From Pseudopedobacter beijingensis (GTDB lineage Bacteria > Bacteroidota > Bacteroidia > Sphingobacteriales > Sphingobacteriaceae), in NCBI RefSeq assembly GCF_042678145.1, contig NZ_JBHUDG010000003.1, forward strand, positions 682,001 through 746,000: a stretch of 64,000 nucleotides of DNA, given 5' to 3'. The notes under the pieces were generated by a model. It saw only the letters and a list, made by a program, of their open reading frames with translations, was not told the DNA's origin and ran no database searches. How positions within the stretch are numbered: position 1 is the stretch's first letter; the number at the start of each line of letters is the position of its first letter. The translations under genes were made by a program, and so were the position numbers. This document shows, one piece after another, positions 61,732 to 64,000 of the stretch.

Positions 61732-64000
61732 ATGAATATTACAGAAATATCAATTAAACGTCCCTCGCTGATTATCGTACTTTTCAGCGTGTTTGCCCTG
61801 TTGGGAATTATCGGCTACAAGAATTTGAGCTATGAGCTGATGCCCGATTTTAATCAGCCTGTTGTGGTTATCAGAACCGTTTATCCCGGAGCAGAACCCA
61901 ACGAGGTAGAAACTTCCGTTTCCCGAAAAATTGAAGATGCACTTTCCAATTTGGAGGGTGTAGATTATTTGCTTACAAAATCATTGCCTAATGCTTCTAT
62001 CATTATTGCTAATCTGAAATATGGAACCGATTTAGACAAAACAATGCAGGATGCACAACGCTACATTGACAATATCAAAAAGGATTTACCTAAAGATATT
62101 CAAAATCCGGTAATGAGTAAGGTTTCGCCTAATGATTTGCCGATAATGTCGGTAAGTGCAACAAGCAATTTAGAGCCGACAGTGTTTTATCAAAAAATGA
62201 AAGACGATTACCTGCCACAAATCCAACAGCTAAAAGGAGTGGCAGAGATAACCATTTTAGGTGGAGAAGAAAGGGAAATTCAAATCAAGGTGGACAAAGA
62301 AAAATTGAAGCTCTATAAAATTTCTTTGTACCAGGTTGTGGAAGCCGTCAATCGTTCGGGGATTGATTTACCTGCCGGAAAATTGCAAACCGATACGGAA
62401 AATAATTCGGTAAGGTTAGTAGGCAAATTCAATACTATCAATGATATTCAGAATGTTCAGGTCGCAATGCCTTTTCCAAACAGTCCTGTTTATGTGAAAG
62501 ATATTGCGGAAGTAACAGACGGCATTAAAGAAATTACTTCGTATAGCCGTTACAACCGTAAAAACGGTATTGGCTTAATGATTAAGAAACAAGGCGATGC
62601 CAATGCCGTTGATGTTTCTAAACTGATTAGGGAAAAATTTCAGTCCATTGAAAAACAAAATGCCAATGCAGATGTAAAATTTGTAGTTACGGACGACAGC
62701 ACCGATAACACCATTGCAGCCGTTAACTCGGTGGTGTTTGACTTGATTTTAGCCGTTATTTTAGTGTCGTTGGTAATGTTGCTGTTCCTGAGAAGTTTCA
62801 GAAACTCATTGATTGTTTTGGTTGCCATTCCTACTTCCTTAATTACCGCTTTTGCCGTGATGTGGCTTTTGGGTTATACGCTCAACCTGATGACTTTGCT
62901 TGCAATGTCTTTAATCATCGGTATTTTGGTGGACGATGCTACCGTAGTTTTAGAAAATATCCAACGTCATTTGGATATGGGTAAAGAAAAAAGAACAGCA
63001 GCTATGGACGGAAGAATGGAAATCGGTTTTTCGGCATTGTCTATTACATTGGTTGATGTGGTTGTGTTTCTGCCGATTTTATTCTTACAGGTTTTTGTTG
63101 CCGATATGCTCAAACAATTTTCGGTAGTGGTTATCACATCTACGCTTACAAGTTTATTGGTAGGTTTTACTTTAACGCCTTGGCTGGCTTCACGCATCGG
63201 GAAAAAAGAAGATTTGCAGCCGACTAATATCTTCAACCGTTTTTTGCTTTGGTTTGAACATCAGTTAGACAAATTTATCAATTGGTATGGCAAAACGCTA
63301 AATTGGGTTTTACATCACAAACTTGTTTTTACAGTTTTTGTTTTGCTTCTTTTTATAGGAACAGCAGTAATGATGAAGCAAGGAATTATTGGAAAGGAAC
63401 TCATTTCCACAGGCGACCAAGGGAAATTCCGTTTGGCATTAGAGTTTGATAAAAGCACTTCCATTCAGCAAAACAATTTGGTTTCAGAAAAAATAGAAAA
63501 CTATATTTTGAAGCAACCCGAAGTTTCAACTGTTTTCAGCAATGTAGGCGGACCAAGCACAGGTATCGGAAGTTTGGGAGTTGGTTCTGCCAATAAAACC
63601 GAATTTACTATTCAGCTAAAATCCAGGAAAGAAACAAATAATCTTTCTACCGAAACCTTTATGCGAAAATTGCGAACTGATTTGCAAAAAGAATATTCAG
63701 GCATCAATTTTTCAATGATAGCATTAGGCTTAATTCCACGTTCTGCACCGATAGAAATTACATTAAGCGGAAGCGACTTAGACCAGGTAATGCAGACAGG
63801 TAATGACTTAAAAACAGTCATTGAAAAAATACCTGGAGCAGATAATGTGCGGCTTTCGGTAGAAGCAGGAAGCCCTGAATTAAAAGTCATTCCTGACAAA
63901 GACAAAATGCAGCGTTTAGGATTGAACACGGCTTATGTGGGAATGAATTTGCGTACCGCTTTTACAGGAAATGACGATGCCACTTTAACGGAAAACGGAA
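61732..64000 (+). CDS. RND-family efflux transporter, 5' part (AcrB-like)
   Basis: The frame is open from ATG 61732 to the window end, about 756 codons of an expected ~1000-1050. It begins 'MNITEISIKRPSLIIVLFSV', with 'LMPDFNQPVVVIRTVYPGAEP' and the porter domains, and continues with the membrane block 'RSFRNSLIVLVAIPTSLITAFAVMWLLGYTLNLMTLLAMSLIIGILVDDATVVLENIQRH', which holds the conserved VDDA aspartates of proton relay. Substrate (drug or metal) is not certain; the missing part is at the 3' end. Confidence 0.95.
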   Translation, partial: MNITEISIKRPSLIIVLFSVFALLGIIGYKNLSYELMPDFNQPVVVIRTVYPGAEPNEVETSVSRKIEDALSNLEGVDYLLTKSLPNASIIIANLKYGTDLDKTMQDAQRYIDNIKKDLPKDIQNPVMSKVSPNDLPIMSVSATSNLEPTVFYQKMKDDYLPQIQQLKGVAEITILGGEEREIQIKVDKEKLKLYKISLYQVVEAVNRSGIDLPAGKLQTDTENNSVRLVGKFNTINDIQNVQVAMPFPNSPVYVKDIAEVTDGIKEITSYSRYNRKNGIGLMIKKQGDANAVDVSKLIREKFQSIEKQNANADVKFVVTDDSTDNTIAAVNSVVFDLILAVILVSLVMLLFLRSFRNSLIVLVAIPTSLITAFAVMWLLGYTLNLMTLLAMSLIIGILVDDATVVLENIQRHLDMGKEKRTAAMDGRMEIGFSALSITLVDVVVFLPILFLQVFVADMLKQFSVVVITSTLTSLLVGFTLTPWLASRIGKKEDLQPTNIFNRFLLWFEHQLDKFINWYGKTLNWVLHHKLVFTVFVLLLFIGTAVMMKQGIIGKELISTGDQGKFRLALEFDKSTSIQQNNLVSEKIENYILKQPEVSTVFSNVGGPSTGIGSLGVGSANKTEFTIQLKSRKETNNLSTETFMRKLRTDLQKEYSGINFSMIALGLIPRSAPIEITLSGSDLDQVMQTGNDLKTVIEKIPGADNVRLSVEAGSPELKVIPDKDKMQRLGLNTAYVGMNLRTAFTGNDDATLTENG

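Noticed and set aside
1..64000. CRISPR arrays, tRNA or rRNA genes
   Set aside because: No regular direct-repeat array and no tRNA-like or rRNA-like stretch was recognised on either strand.

Overview
The window comes from a member of the Bacteroidota, most likely family Sphingobacteriaceae (Pedobacter/Pseudopedobacter-like). The evidence is a SusC/SusD pair with a hybrid two-component regulator, low GC, Bacteroidota-only families (DUF3078, DUF3127, DUF4159), and promoters of the TTG-N19/20-TAnnTTTG type.

Layout. (1) 1-3361: housekeeping genes (nuoN 3' end, DedA, ppa, CNNM/CBS protein), then a 1.1 kb gene-poor gap. (2) 4471-23344: a polysaccharide utilisation locus. GH20 and a one-protein HTCS regulator lie on the minus strand. 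On the plus strand are GH16, SusC, SusD, arylsulfate sulfotransferase, CHR transporter, PAPS-type sulfotransferase, a second GH16 and CysQ, met head-on by cysC (APS kinase). No sulfatase is present, so the locus is equipped to make PAPS, transfer sulfate and remove PAP. (3) 23494-52228: ordinary chromosome: rsmE, phospholipid synthesis (cdsA, psd), dusB, apaG, LytS/LytR and OmpR-type two-component systems, RNA methyltransferase, M16 peptidase, a TPP riboswitch controlling a TonB receptor, ffh, a glucosaminidase and ssb. (4) 52422-57309: a probable integron-like element. It has a Zn-ribbon protein and a tyrosine recombinase, a palindromic site just after the recombinase, and two gene cassettes: SulP, inverted; and ArsR-MerTP-GDCCVxC. 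Each cassette ends in a ~130 bp palindromic attC-like site whose left end is complementary for 9 nt to the start of its own cassette, as integron rules predict. (5) 57649-64000: a TetR-controlled efflux operon (His-rich lipoprotein, b561-type cytochrome, TolC, adaptor, RND pump), cut by the window end.

The two most interesting observations are the integron-like array run by a recombinase that does not look like IntI, and the sulfation-equipped PUL. Functional statements are by family recognition from the sequence alone; no database search was run.
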